DNA of 64,000 nucleotides from Siphonodentalium dalli (taxonomy: Eukaryota > Mollusca > Scaphopoda > Gadilida > Siphonodentaliidae). Within the stretch, counting starts at the first letter, position 1, and every line of letters starts with the position of its first letter. A model generated the notes under the pieces. It searched no databases. It worked only from the letters and a program-made list of their open reading frames with translations, and was not told the DNA's origin. The DNA lies in the NCBI GenBank assembly GCA_032622095.1, contig CP136065.1, positions 69,283,675 through 69,347,674 of the forward strand. The letters are read 5' to 3'. Position numbers and translations under genes: made by a program. Below are positions 23,638 through 35,842 of this stretch, piece after piece.

Positions 23638-25535
23638 GTTCTATAGAAATTTACAGGGGACCATCTAGATGATTCCAAAGGGGTCTACTAGGAGTAGCTT
23701 TTTACGAGAAAGATAATGGTCGGGTTTAGAATTTTCTAAAGTGACGCCGTTGTTGTCAGGGGCAGAAAAGGGGGAGGGGCAGAAAAACAAATTGTCGCCG
23801 ATTGCCACCAAACTTATATATAATCATCCCCATAATATGAGGAATCTAATGGCGTTGTTTAAATATGGCAAAAGTCGCGCCGATCGCATCAGGGGTGCCC
23901 GGAAGGGGGGGGGGGGCAGATTTTTTTCTGTCGCCGATTGCCACGAAACTTACATATAATTAACCCCATGATATGAAGAATCCAACGGTGTGGTTTAAAT
24001 ATGTCAAAAGTGGCGTCGTTTGAGTCAGGGATGAACGGAAGGGGAGAGGGGCACCAAAATTGATAAAAATGCCAGAGGGACCGATTTCCACCAAATTGAT
24101 ATATATTCTTCTTAGTGATACAAGGAATCTAATTGTGCGATTTAACAACGCCAAATTGTTGTTTTTAGATTAGAGATTGGGAGGGGGTGGGCACTAAATT
24201 TGATAATACGTCCCCCGATTGCCACCACACTTATACAATTTCTTCCCCATGGTATGAGGAGTCTAATGGTGTGGCTTTTATATGTTAAATGTGGCCTCAT
24301 ACGAGTCAGGGTTGCATTGAAAGGGACATGGGCACCAAAATTGATGCACAATTTTTTTAGCGCCAATTTCCACCAAATTGATACACGTTCTTATCCATGA
24401 TACGAGGAATCTAATCGTGATTTAAAGACGCCATTAGTGGTGCTGTTTGGGTGAGAGATGGAGAGGGGAGGGATTGGCACCAAATTTGATAAAAATATTG
24501 TTTAGTCGCCGATTATCACCAAACTTATAAACAATCATCTCCATGATATCAGGAGTGTAATTGTGTGGTTTAAGGATGTCACAAGTGGGGCCATTCGAGT
24601 CAGTGGTTTATAGAGATGAGAGGGACACACACAATTATATCTATATGTTTAGTGCCGATTTCTACCATATTGATACATATTCTTCTCCGTGATACGAGGA
24701 ATATTATCGTGTGGTTTAGATACACCAAATTGGTGCCATATGGGTGAGAGATATGGGGACCTTAAATTTGATATAATATGTATACTCGCCAATTTTCACC
24801 AATTTCATATATTATATGCATCTCTAATCTCCAATGAGTCTTAGTGTGTGCAGCTTGAGTCCAAAATAGGGACGGGAGGGTCACCAAAACTGATACAAAA
24901 TATTTTTAGTACCAATTACCATCAAATTCAGACACGTTCTTCTCAAATGATACAAGAAATAAAATCGTGCTGTCTGTCTGTCTTTTTGTCTGTCTGTGTG
25001 CGTTCTATATATAACTGCGCGCGGTACAATCGAGATGGTACCAAGGCGTTCTAAGACGGGTAACTTTTTGCAAGGAAGATAATGGTGCGGGTTAAAATTT
25101 TCAAAAATGACGCTATTGGTGGGAGGGAAAATTAAAAAAAAAATGGTGAAATAGTTTTCTCGCTGATTTCCACCAAATGAATACATAATCACCTTCGCAA
25201 TATGGCGTTGTTCGAGTCAGCGTTGCATCAACAATTGAACAGGCAATTCATCATTGAGACCCAATCAAACCATGATGCAATATATATACCAAGGAAATGG
25301 CCACCTATACGCCTTTGGCTTACTGCCAAATCCATTTCTCTAATGTTAAATTGTTATCGTCCTTATATTATGTATTATATGTGCTATTCTTGAGAATAAA
25401 ATATTGTTTACACTAACAATTGATTTAATAAACAAAATTCCACCAAATTCATACACGTTTTTCTCTAATGATATAGCATGAATTGAATCACATTTGGTGT
25501 CGTTTGCGTCACGGATGGCGAGCGGACATGCACTA
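23587..25535 (+). mobile_element. 3'-truncated Helitron H2 (1,949 bp), tandem
   Basis: Same structure and junctions as H1, with differences limited to scattered bases and lengths of the (CTGT)n and G-runs. Monomer headers fall at about 23,796, 23,932, 24,081, 24,215, 24,362, 24,509, 24,655 and 24,787. The last three steps are 147, 146 and 132 bp. Confidence 0.85.
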
Positions 25536-25555
25536 TCTATATCTATATTTGCGAA

Positions 25556-25586
<31 letters not shown>

Positions 25587-26948
25587 GTTCTATAGAAATT
25601 TACAGGGGACCATCTAGATGATTCCAAAGGGGTCTACTAGGAGTAGCTTTTTACGAGAAAGATAATGGTCGGGTTTAGAATTTTCTAAAGTGACGCCGTT
25701 GTTGTCAGGGGCAGAAAAGGGAGAGGGGCAGAAAAACAAATTGTCGCCGATTGCCACCAAACTTATATATAATCATCCCCATAATATGAGGAATCTAATG
25801 GCGTTGTTTAAATATGGCAAAAGTCGCGCCGATCGCATCAGGGGTGCCCGGAAGGGGGGGGGCAGATTTTGTTCTGTCGCCGATTGCCACGAAACTTACA
25901 TATAATTAACCCCATGATATGAAGAATCCAACGGTGTGGTTTAAATATGTCAAAAGTGGCGTCGTTTGAGTCAGGGATGAACGGAAGGGGAGAGGGGCAC
26001 CAAAATTGATAAAAATGCCAGAGGGACCGATTTCCACCAAATTGATATATATTCTTCTTAGTGATACAAGGAATCTAATTGTGCGATTTAACAACGCCAA
26101 ATTGTTGTTTTTAGATTAGAGATTGGGAGGGGGTGGGCACTAAATTTGATAATACGTCCCCCGATTGCCACCACACTTATACAATTTCTTCCCCATGGTA
26201 TGAGGAGTCTAATGGTGTGGCTTTTATATGTTAAATGTGGCCTCATACGAGTCAGGGTTGCATTGAAAGGGACATGGGCACCAAAATTGATGCACAATTT
26301 TTTTAGCGCCAATTTCCACCAAATTGATACACGTTCTTATCCATGATACGAGGAATCTAATCGTGATTTAAAGACGCCATTAGTGGTGCTGTTTGGGTGA
26401 GAGATGGAGAGGGGAGGGATTGGCACCAAATTTGATAAAAATATTGTTTAGTCGCCGATTATCACCAAACTTATAAACAATCATCTCCATGATATCAGGA
26501 GTGTAATTGTGTGGTTTAAGGATGTCACAAGTGGGGCCATTCGAGTCAGTGGTTTATAGAGATGAGAGGGACACACACAATTATATCTATATGTTTAGTG
26601 CCGATTTCTACCATATTGATACATATTCTTCTCCGTGATACGAGGAATATTATCGTGTGGTTTAGATACACCAAATTGGTGCCATATGGGTGAGAGATAT
26701 GGGGACCTTAAATTTGATATAATATGTATACTCGCCAATTTTCACCAATTTCATATATTATATGCATCTCTAATCTCCAATGAGTCTTAGTGTGTGCAGC
26801 TTGAGTCCAAAATAGGGACGGGAGGGTCACAAAAACTGATACAAAATATTTTTAGTACCAATTACCATCAAATTCAGACACGTTTTTCTCAAATGATACA
26901 AGAAATAAAATCGTGCTGTCTGTCTGTCTTTTTGTCTGTCTGTGTGCG

Positions 26949-26968
26949 TCTATATCTATATTTGCGAA

Positions 26969-26999
<31 letters not shown>

Positions 27000-29974
27000 G
27001 TTCTATAGAAATTTACAGGGGACCATCTAGATGATGCCAAAGGGATCTACTAGGAGTAGCTTTTTACGAGAAAGATAATGGTCGGGTTTAGAATTTTCTA
27101 AAGTGACGCCGTTGTTGTCAGGGGCAGAAAAGGGGGAGGGGCAGAAAAAAAAATTGGCGCCGATTGCCACCAAACTTATATATAATCATCCCCATAATAT
27201 GAGGCATCTAATGGCGTTGTTTAAATATGGCAAAAGTCGCGCCGATCGCGTCAGGGGTACCCGGAAGGGGGGGGCAGATTTTTGTTCTGTCGCCGATTGC
27301 CACGAAACTTACATATAATTAACCCCATGATATGAAGAATCCAACGGTGTGGTTTAAATATGTCAAAAGTGGCGTCGTTTGAGTCAGGGATGAACGGAAG
27401 GGGAGAGGGGCACCAAAATTGATAAAAATGCCAGAGGGACCGATTTCCACCAAATTGATATATATTCTTCTTCGTGATACAAGGAATCTAATTGTGCGAT
27501 TTAACAACGCCAAATTGTTGTTTTTAGATTAGAGATTGGGAGGGGGTGGGCACTAAATTTGATAATACGTCCCCCGATTGCCACCACACTTATACAATAT
27601 CTTCCCCATGGTATGAGGAGTCTAATGGTGTGGCTTTTATCTGTTAAATGTGGCCTCATTCGAGTCAGGGTTGCATTGAAAGGGACATGGGCACCAAAAT
27701 TGATGCACATTCTTTTTAGCGCCAATTTCCACCAAATTGATACACGTTCTTATCCATGATACGAGGAATCTAATCGTGATTTAAAGACGTCATTAGTGGT
27801 GCTGTTTGGGTGAGAGATGGAGAGGGGAGGGATTGGCACCAAATTTGATAAAAAGATTGTTTAGTCGCCGATTATCACCAAACTTATAAACAATCATCTC
27901 CATGATATCAGGAGTGTAATCGTGTGGTTTAAGGATGTCACAAGTGGGGCCATTCGAGTCAGTGGTTTATAGAGATGAGAGGGACACACACAATTATATC
28001 TATATGTTTAGTGCCGATTTCTACCATATTGATACATATTCTTCTCCGTGATACGAGGAATATTATCGTGTGGTTTAGATACACCAAATTGGTGCCATAT
28101 GGGTGAGAGATATGGGGACCTTAAATTTGATATAATATGTATACTCGCCAATTTTCACCAATTTCATATATTATATGCATCTCTAATCTCCAATGAGTCT
28201 TAGTGTGTGCAGCTTGAGTCCGAAATAGGGACGGGAGGGTCACCAAAACTGATACAAAATATTTTTAGTACCAATTACCATCAAATTCAGAAACGTTCTT
28301 CTCAAATGATACAATAAATAAAATCGTGCTGTCTGTCTGTCTTTTTGTCTGTCTGTGTGCGTTCTATATATAACTGCGCGCGGTACAATCGAGATGGTAC
28401 CAAGGCGTTCTAAGACGGGTAACTTTTTGCAAGGAAGATAATGGTGCGGGTTAAAATTTTCAAAAATGACGCTATTGGTGGGAGGGAAAATTAAAAAAAA
28501 ATGGTGAAATAGTTTTCTCGCTGATTTCCACCAAACGAATACATAATCACCTTCGCAATATGGCGTTGTTCGAGTCAGCGTTGCATCAACAATTGAACAG
28601 GCAATTCATCATTGAGACCCAATCAAACCATGATGCAATATATATACTAAGGAAATGGCCACCTATACGCCTTTGGCTTACTGCCAAATCCTTTTCTCTA
28701 ATGTTAAATTGTTATCGTCCTTATATTATGTATTATATGTGCTATTCTTGAGAATAAAATATTGTTTACACTAACAATTGATTTAATAAACAAAATTCCA
28801 CCAAATTCATACACGTTTTTCTCTAATGATATAGCATGAATTGAATCACATTTGGTGTCGTTTGCGTCACGGATGGCGAGCGGATATGCACTATCATTGA
28901 TAAGATTGCTATTCGCCGATATCCACATATAAGTTATATACAGTCACCAGGCCATCTCCATAACTTTTTAAGTAGTTGGGCGTTCACATTTCACAATCCC
29001 GACATATGGTGACCCACATACGTCACTTGAACAATTATATCTTCTTAACAGTCATATTTATATGGGAGTGGCAATCAAGGCATTCACACAATGAGCTAGC
29101 AAACAGAGATAACTAGAAGAAGCATTAAACGTATATTTATCAGTTTATTGAAGAGATACATATATTCGTGCAAACTGAGAGACCTCGAACCGTCAGAGGA
29201 TTGCATATATATAATAACAAAATTTAGTATGTTCCATTCAATACAGTTTCCACAAAAAGTTACAATTTGTCAAGAGATATGGAAGGCCTGTTCAAAAATA
29301 GTGGTCACAGTGTGCAGTCAAATATAGCTTCTTCTGATATACAAGAAAATGCAGTTTGTAGCACAAGACTTTTCAGGATCCTACCAATACTGACATCTGA
29401 CAAGGGTTTTAGAACAGACTCATCGACTGACATAAACAACTCAAATATCGCTCTGTGCCTGGCACGTGTAGCTGATATATGTGCGCAGTAACATTTCGTT
29501 TAAACTAAGAATATTTAGTCAATATATAGCACCATGAACAGAGGTGTGCACCTGCAAATTTCTTTGAAACATCTGTATCTTCATGGAGATATGATAGCCA
29601 GGTGTCCTCGAGATCTTAGTCCAACCCACTAGATTGATTGATTCATCTCAATATGTAAAACCCAATTATCATCTTTTATCGCACTAATGTGTTTATGATG
29701 TCCATGTATCATATTATAACGTCTAATGTATACGCAGTTGTAAATAAATAAATACTTCAGTATTGGTGGAACGGATTAATCGCGATAAACAGAATGACAA
29801 TTGACAAGGTGAGCCACTACTTATATTCCATGACTGTAATAATCATGTTTTGTGATGCTATTTGAACATACAATTTATGAGAAAACGTATAACACTTTAA
29901 GCAAGATCATTCTCTATTCCCAACAAATATCCACAACATACATTAACCTGGGCAACGCCGGGTAACCCTGCTAG
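26949..29974 (+). mobile_element. complete Helitron H4 (3,026 bp) nested in H3
   Basis: Inserted between GTGTGCG and TTCTATATATAACTG of H3, which are adjacent in the uninterrupted copies at 23,050 and 25,000. The 5' end is TCTATATCTATATTTGCG. The 3' end is AACCTGGGCAACGCCGGGT, AACCCTG and CTAG at 29,971-29,974. Internal order is (CTGT)n, TTCTATAGAAATT module, about seven ~145-bp monomers, second (CTGT)n, second module, then a unique 3' third from about 28,900 on. A 74-codon open frame at 29,267-29,491 is broken by one base in H3 and is not considered a gene. Confidence 0.88.
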
Positions 29975-30346
29975 TTCTATATATAACTGCGCGCGGTACA
30001 ATCGAGATGGTACCAAGGCGTTCTAAGACGGGTAACTTTTTGCAAGGAAGATAATGGTGCGGGTTAAAATTTTCAAAAATGACGCTATTGGTGGGAAGGA
30101 AAATAAAAAAAAAAATGGTGAAATAGTTTTCTCGCTGATTTCCACCAAATGAATACATAATCACCTTCGCAATATGGCGTTGTTCGAGTCAGCGTTGCAT
30201 CAACAATTGAACAGGCAATTCATCATTGAGACCCAATCAAACCATGATGCAATATATATACCAAGGAAATGGCCACCTATACGCCTTTGGCTTACTGCCA
30301 AATCCTTTTCTCTAATGTTAAATTGTTATCGTCCTTATATTATGTA

Positions 30347-32736
30347 CTAGCAGGGTTACCCGGCGTTGCCCAGGTTAATGTATGTTGTGGATATTTGTTG
30401 GGAATAGAGAATGCTCTTGCTTAAAGTGTTATACGTGTATAAATAGCATCACAAAAATTATTATTACAGTCATGGAATATAAGTAGTGGCTCACCTTGTC
30501 AATTGTCATTCTGTTTATCGCGATTAATCCGTTCCACCAATAATGAAGTATTTATTTATTTACAACTGCGTATACATTAGACGTTATAATATGATACATG
30601 AACATCATAAACACATTATTTCGATAAAAGATGATAATTGGGTTTTACATATTGAGATGTATCAATCAAGCTAGTGGGTTGGACTAAGATCTCGAGGACA
30701 CCTGGCTATCATATCTCCATGAAGATACAGATGTTTCAAAGAAATTTCCAGGTGCTCCTCTGTTCATGGTGCTATATATTGGCTAAATATTCTTAGTTTA
30801 AACGAAATGTTGTGAATGTTGTGTGAATGCCTTGATTGCCATTCTCATATAAATATGACTGTTAAGAAGATATAATTGTTCAAGTGACTTATGTGGGTCA
30901 CCATATGTCGGGATTGTGAAATGTGAACGCCCAACTACTTAAAATGATATGGAGATGGCCTGGTGACTGTATATAACTTATATGTGGATATAGGCGAATA
31001 GCAATCTTAGCAATGATAGTGCATGTCCGCTCGCCATCCGTGACGCAAACGACACCAAATGTGATTTAATTCATGATATATCATTAGAGAAAAACGTGTA
31101 TGAATTTGGTGGAATTTGGTTTATTAAATCAATTGTTGATGCAACGCGGACTCGAACAACGCCATATTGCGAAGGTGATTATGTATTCGTTTGGTTGAAA
31201 TCAGCGACAGAACTATTTCACCATATTTGTTTTAATTTCCCCTCCCACCAACAGCGTCATTTTAGAAAATTTTAACCCGCACCATTATCTTCCTTGTAAA
31301 AAGTTACCCCTCTTAGAACGCCTTGGTGCCATCTCGATTGTACCGCGTGAAGTTATATATAGAAAGCACACAGACAGACAAAAAGACAGACAGACAGCAC
31401 GATTTTATTTCTTGTATCATTTTAGAAGAACGTGTCTGAATTTGATGGTAATTGGTACTAAAAATATTTTGTATCAGTTTTGGTGACCCTCCCGTCCCTA
31501 GTTCGTACTCAAGCTGCACACACTAAGACTCATTAGAGATTAGAGATGCATATATATGAAATTGGTGAAAATTGGCGAGTATACAAATTCGTATCAAATT
31601 TAAGGTCCCCATATCTCTCACACATAGGGCACCAAGTTAGTGTATCTAAACCACACTATAAGATTCCTATAAGATATCACGGAGAAGAATATGTATCAAT
31701 CTGGTGGAAATCGGCACTAAACATATAGATATAATTTTTTGTGTCCCTCTCATCTCTATACACCACTGACTCGAATGGCCCCACTTGTGACATCCTTAAA
31801 CCACACGATTACACTCCTGATATCATGGAGATGATTGTTTATAAGTTTGGTGATAATCGGCGACTAAACAATGTTTTTTATCAAATTTGGTGCCAATCCC
31901 TCCCCTCTCCATCTCTCACCCAAACAGCACCACTATGGCGTCTTTAAATCACGATTAGATTCCTCTAATTATGGATAAGAACGTGTATCAATTTGATGGA
32001 AATTGGCGCTAAAAAAATTGTGCATCAATTTTGGTTCCCCTGTCCCTTTCAATGCAACCCTGACTCGATTGAGGCCACATTTGACATATAAAAGCCACAC
32101 CATTAGACTCCTCATACCATGGGGATGATTTTGTATAAGTGTGGTGGCAATCGGCGACTTATTATCAAATTTAGTGCCAACCCCTCCCAATCTCTCATCC
32201 AAAAACAACAATTTGGCGTTGTTAAATCGCACAATTAGATTCCTTGTATCATGAAGAAGAATATATATCAATTTGGTGGAAATCGGCGCTAAAATTAGCT
32301 TTATCAATTTTGGTGCCCCTCTCCCCTTCCGTTCATCCCTGACTCAATCGATGCCACTTTTGACATATTTAAACCACACCGTTGGATTCTTCATATCATG
32401 GGGATGAGTATATGTAAGTTTCGTGGAAATCGGCGACAGAAAACAAATCTGCCCCCCCCCCCCCCCCGCTTCCGGGCACCCCTGACGCGAACGGCGCGAC
32501 TTTTGCCATATTTAAACCACGCCATTAGATTCCTCATATTATGGGGATGATTATATATAAGTTTGGTGGCAATCGGCGACAATTTTTTTTTCTGCCCCTC
32601 CCCCTTTTCTGCCCCTGACAACAACGGCGTCACTTTAGAAAATTCTAACCCCGACCATTATCTTTCTCGTAAAAAGCTACTCCTAGTAGACCCCTTTGGC
32701 ATCATCTAGATGATCCCCTTTGAATTTCTATAGAAC

Positions 32737-32767
<31 letters not shown>

Positions 32768-32787
32768 TTCGCAAATATAGATATAGA
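30347..32787 (-). mobile_element. Helitron H6 (2,441 bp), minus strand, nested in H3
   Basis: On the minus strand it begins TCTATATCTATATTTGCG at 32,787 and ends in the hairpin and CTAG at 30,347. The flanks rejoin as ATTATGTA and TTATATGTGC, adjacent in H0-H2, so insertion was at A^T. Compared with H4 it lacks a block of the 3' third and a block near 31,130, and it is more diverged (several percent by eye). It is therefore not simply a copy of its host. Confidence 0.85.
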
Positions 32788-34034
32788 TTATATGTGCTAT
32801 TCTTGAGAATAAAATATTGTTTACACTAACAATTGATTTAATAAACAAAATTCCACCAAATTCATACACGTTTTCCTCTAATGATATAGCATGAATTGAA
32901 TCACATTTGGTGTCGTTTGCGTCACGGATGGCGAGCGGATATGCACTATCATTGATAAGATTGCTATTCGCCGATATCCACATATAAGTTATATACAGTC
33001 ACCAGGCCATCTCCATAACTTTTTAAGTAGTTGGGCGTTCACATTTCACAATCCCGACATATGGTGACCCACATACGTCACTTGAACAATTATATCTTTT
33101 TAACAGTCATATTTATATGGGAGTGGCAATCAAGGCATTCACACAATGAGCTAGCAAACAGAGATAACTAGAAGAAGCATTAAACTTATATAATTATATC
33201 AGTTTATTGAAGAGATACATATATTCGTGCAAACTGAGAGACCTCGAACCGTCAGAGGATTGCATATATATAATAACAAAATTTAGTATGTTCCATTCAA
33301 TACAGTTTCCACAAAAAGTTACAATTTGTCAAGAGATATGGAAGGCCTGTTCAAAAATAGTGGTCACAGTGTGCAGTCAAATATAGCTTCTTCTGATATA
33401 CAAGAAAATGCAGTTTGTAGCACAAGACTTTTCAGGATCCTACCAATACTGACATCTGACAAGGGTTTTAGAACAGACTCATCGACTGACATAAACAACT
33501 CAAAATATCGCTCTGTGCCTGGCACGTGTAGCTGATATATGTGCGCAGTAACATTTCGTTTAAACTAAGAATATTTAGTCAATATATAGCACCATGAACA
33601 GAGGTGTGCACCTGCAAATTTCTTTGAAACATCTGTATCTTCATGGAGATATGATAGCCAGGTGTCCTCGAGATCTTAGTCCAACCCACTAGATTGATTG
33701 ATTCATCTCAATATGTAAAACCCAATTATCATCTTTTATCGCACTAATGTGTTTATGATGTTCATGTATCATATTATAACGTCTAATGTATACGCAGTTG
33801 TAAATAAATAAATACTTCATTATTGGTGGAACGGATTAATCGCGATAAACAGAATGACAATTGACAAGGTGAGCCACTACTTATATTCCATGACTGTAAT
33901 AATCATGTTTTGTGATGCTATTTGAACATACAATTTATGAGAAAACGTATAACACTTTAAGCAAGATCATTCTCTATTCCCAACAAATATCCACAACATA
34001 CATTAACCTGGGCAACGCCGGGTAACCCTGCTAG

Positions 34035-35770
34035 TACATAATATAAGGACGATAACAATTTAACATTAGAGAAAAGGATTTGGCAGTAAGCCAAAGGCGT
34101 ATAGGTGGCCATTTCCTTGGTATATATATTGCATCATGGTTTGATTGGGTCTCAATGATGAATTGCCTGTTCAATTGTTGATGCAACGCTGACTCGAACA
34201 ACGCCATATTGCGAAGGTGATTATGTATTCATTTGGTGGAAATCAGCGAGAAAACTATTTCACCATTTTTTTTTAATTTTCCCTCCCACCAATAGCGTCT
34301 TTTTTGAAAATTTTAACCCGCACCATTATCTTCCTTGCAAAAAGTTACCCGTCTTAGAACGCCTTGGTACCATCTCGATTGTACCGCGCGCAGTTATATA
34401 TAGAACGCACACAGACAGACAAAAAGACAGACAGACAGCACGATTTTATTTCTTGTATCATTTGAGAAGAACGTGTCTGAATTTGATGGTAATTGGTACT
34501 AAAAATATTTTGTATCAGTTTTGGTGACCCTCCCGTCCCTATTTTGGACTCAAGCTGCACACACTAAGACTCATTGGAGATTAGAGATGCATATAATATA
34601 TGAAATTGGTGAAAATTGGCGAGTATACATATTATATCAAATTTAAGGTCCCCATATCTCTCACCCATATGGCACCAATTTGGTGTATCTAAACCACACG
34701 ATAATATTCCTCGTATCACGGAGAAGAATATGTATCAATATGGTAGAAATCGGCACTAAACATATAGATATAATTGTGTGTGTCCCTCTCATCTCTATAA
34801 ACCACTGACTCGAATGGCCCCACTTGTGACATCCTTAAACCACACAATTACACTCCTGATATCATGGAGATGATTGTTTATAAGTTTGGTGATAATTCGG
34901 CGACTAAACAATATTTTTATCAAATTTGGTGCCAATCCCTCCCCTCTCCATCTCTCACCCAAACAGCACCACTAATGGCGTCTTTAAATCACGATTAGAT
35001 TCCTCGTATCATGGATAAGAACGTGTATCAATTTGGTGGAAATTGGCGCTAAAAAAATTGTGCATCAATTTTGGTGCCCATGTCCCTTTCAATGCAACCC
35101 TGACTCGTATGAGGCCACATTTAACATATAAAAGCCACACCATTAGACTCCTCATACCATGGGGAAGAAATTGTATAAGTGTGGTGGCAATCGGGGGACG
35201 TATTATCAAATTTAGTGCCCACCCCCTCCCAATCTCTAATCTAAAAACAACAATTTGGCGTTGTTAAATCGCACAATTAGATTCCTTGTATCACTAAGAA
35301 GAATATATATCAATTTGGTGGAAATCGGTCCCTCTGGCACTTTTATCAATTTTGGTGCCCCTCTCCCCTTCCGTTCATCCCTGACTCAAACGACGCCACT
35401 TTTGACATATTTAAACCACACCGTTGGATTCTTCATATCATGGGGTTAATTATATGTAAGTTTCGTGGCAATCGGCGACAGAAAAAAATCTGCCCCCCCC
35501 CCCTTCCGGGCACCCCTGATGCGATCGGCGCGACTTTTGCCATATTTAAACAACGCCATTAGATTCCTCATATTATGGGGATGATTATATATAAGTTTGG
35601 TGGCAATCGGCGACAATTTGTTTTTCTGCCCCTCCCCCTTTTCTGCCCCTGACAACAACGGCGTCACTTTAGAAAATTCTAAACCCGACCATTATCTTTC
35701 TCGTAAAAAGCTACTCCTAGTAGACCCCTTTGGAATCATCTAGATGGTCCCCTGTAAATTTCTATAGAAC

Positions 35771-35809
<39 letters not shown>

Positions 35810-35829
35810 TTCGCAAATATAGATATAGA
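34035..35829 (-). mobile_element. Helitron H7, 5' part only (1,795 bp), minus strand
   Basis: On the minus strand it runs from TCTATATCTATATTTGCG (5' end at 35,829) to TTATATTATGTA (34,035), the same internal point where H6 sits in H3. Its remaining 3' part is not found next to it. It is nearly identical to H1-H3 and carries a longer (CTGT)n tract. Confidence 0.8.
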
Positions 35830-35842
35830 AGAAGAAGATATA

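Larger units (their letters stand above)
25536..34034 (+). mobile_element. full-length Helitron H3, interrupted by H4 and H6
   Basis: The 5' part is 25,536-26,948 (1,413 bp), the middle 29,975-30,346 (372 bp) and the 3' part 32,788-34,034 (1,247 bp), giving 3,032 bp once the insertions are subtracted. That equals H4 within 6 bp. It starts TCTATATC and ends with the stem ACCTGG/CCGGGT, an 11-base spacer ending in CTAG, and a following T. This is the canonical Helitron 3' end (hairpin about 10-12 bases before CTRR, insertion between A and T). No transposase gene, so non-autonomous. Confidence 0.85.

Noticed and set aside
20878-28904. CRISPR-like array or plain satellite
   Set aside because: Units are about 1.95 kb and carry Helitron ends; there are no short repeats with unique spacers, and the sequence is clearly eukaryotic.
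29267-29491. 74-codon frame in the Helitron 3' third
   Set aside because: One extra base breaks it in the sister copy at 33,500, and it matches no Rep/helicase or other Helitron protein.
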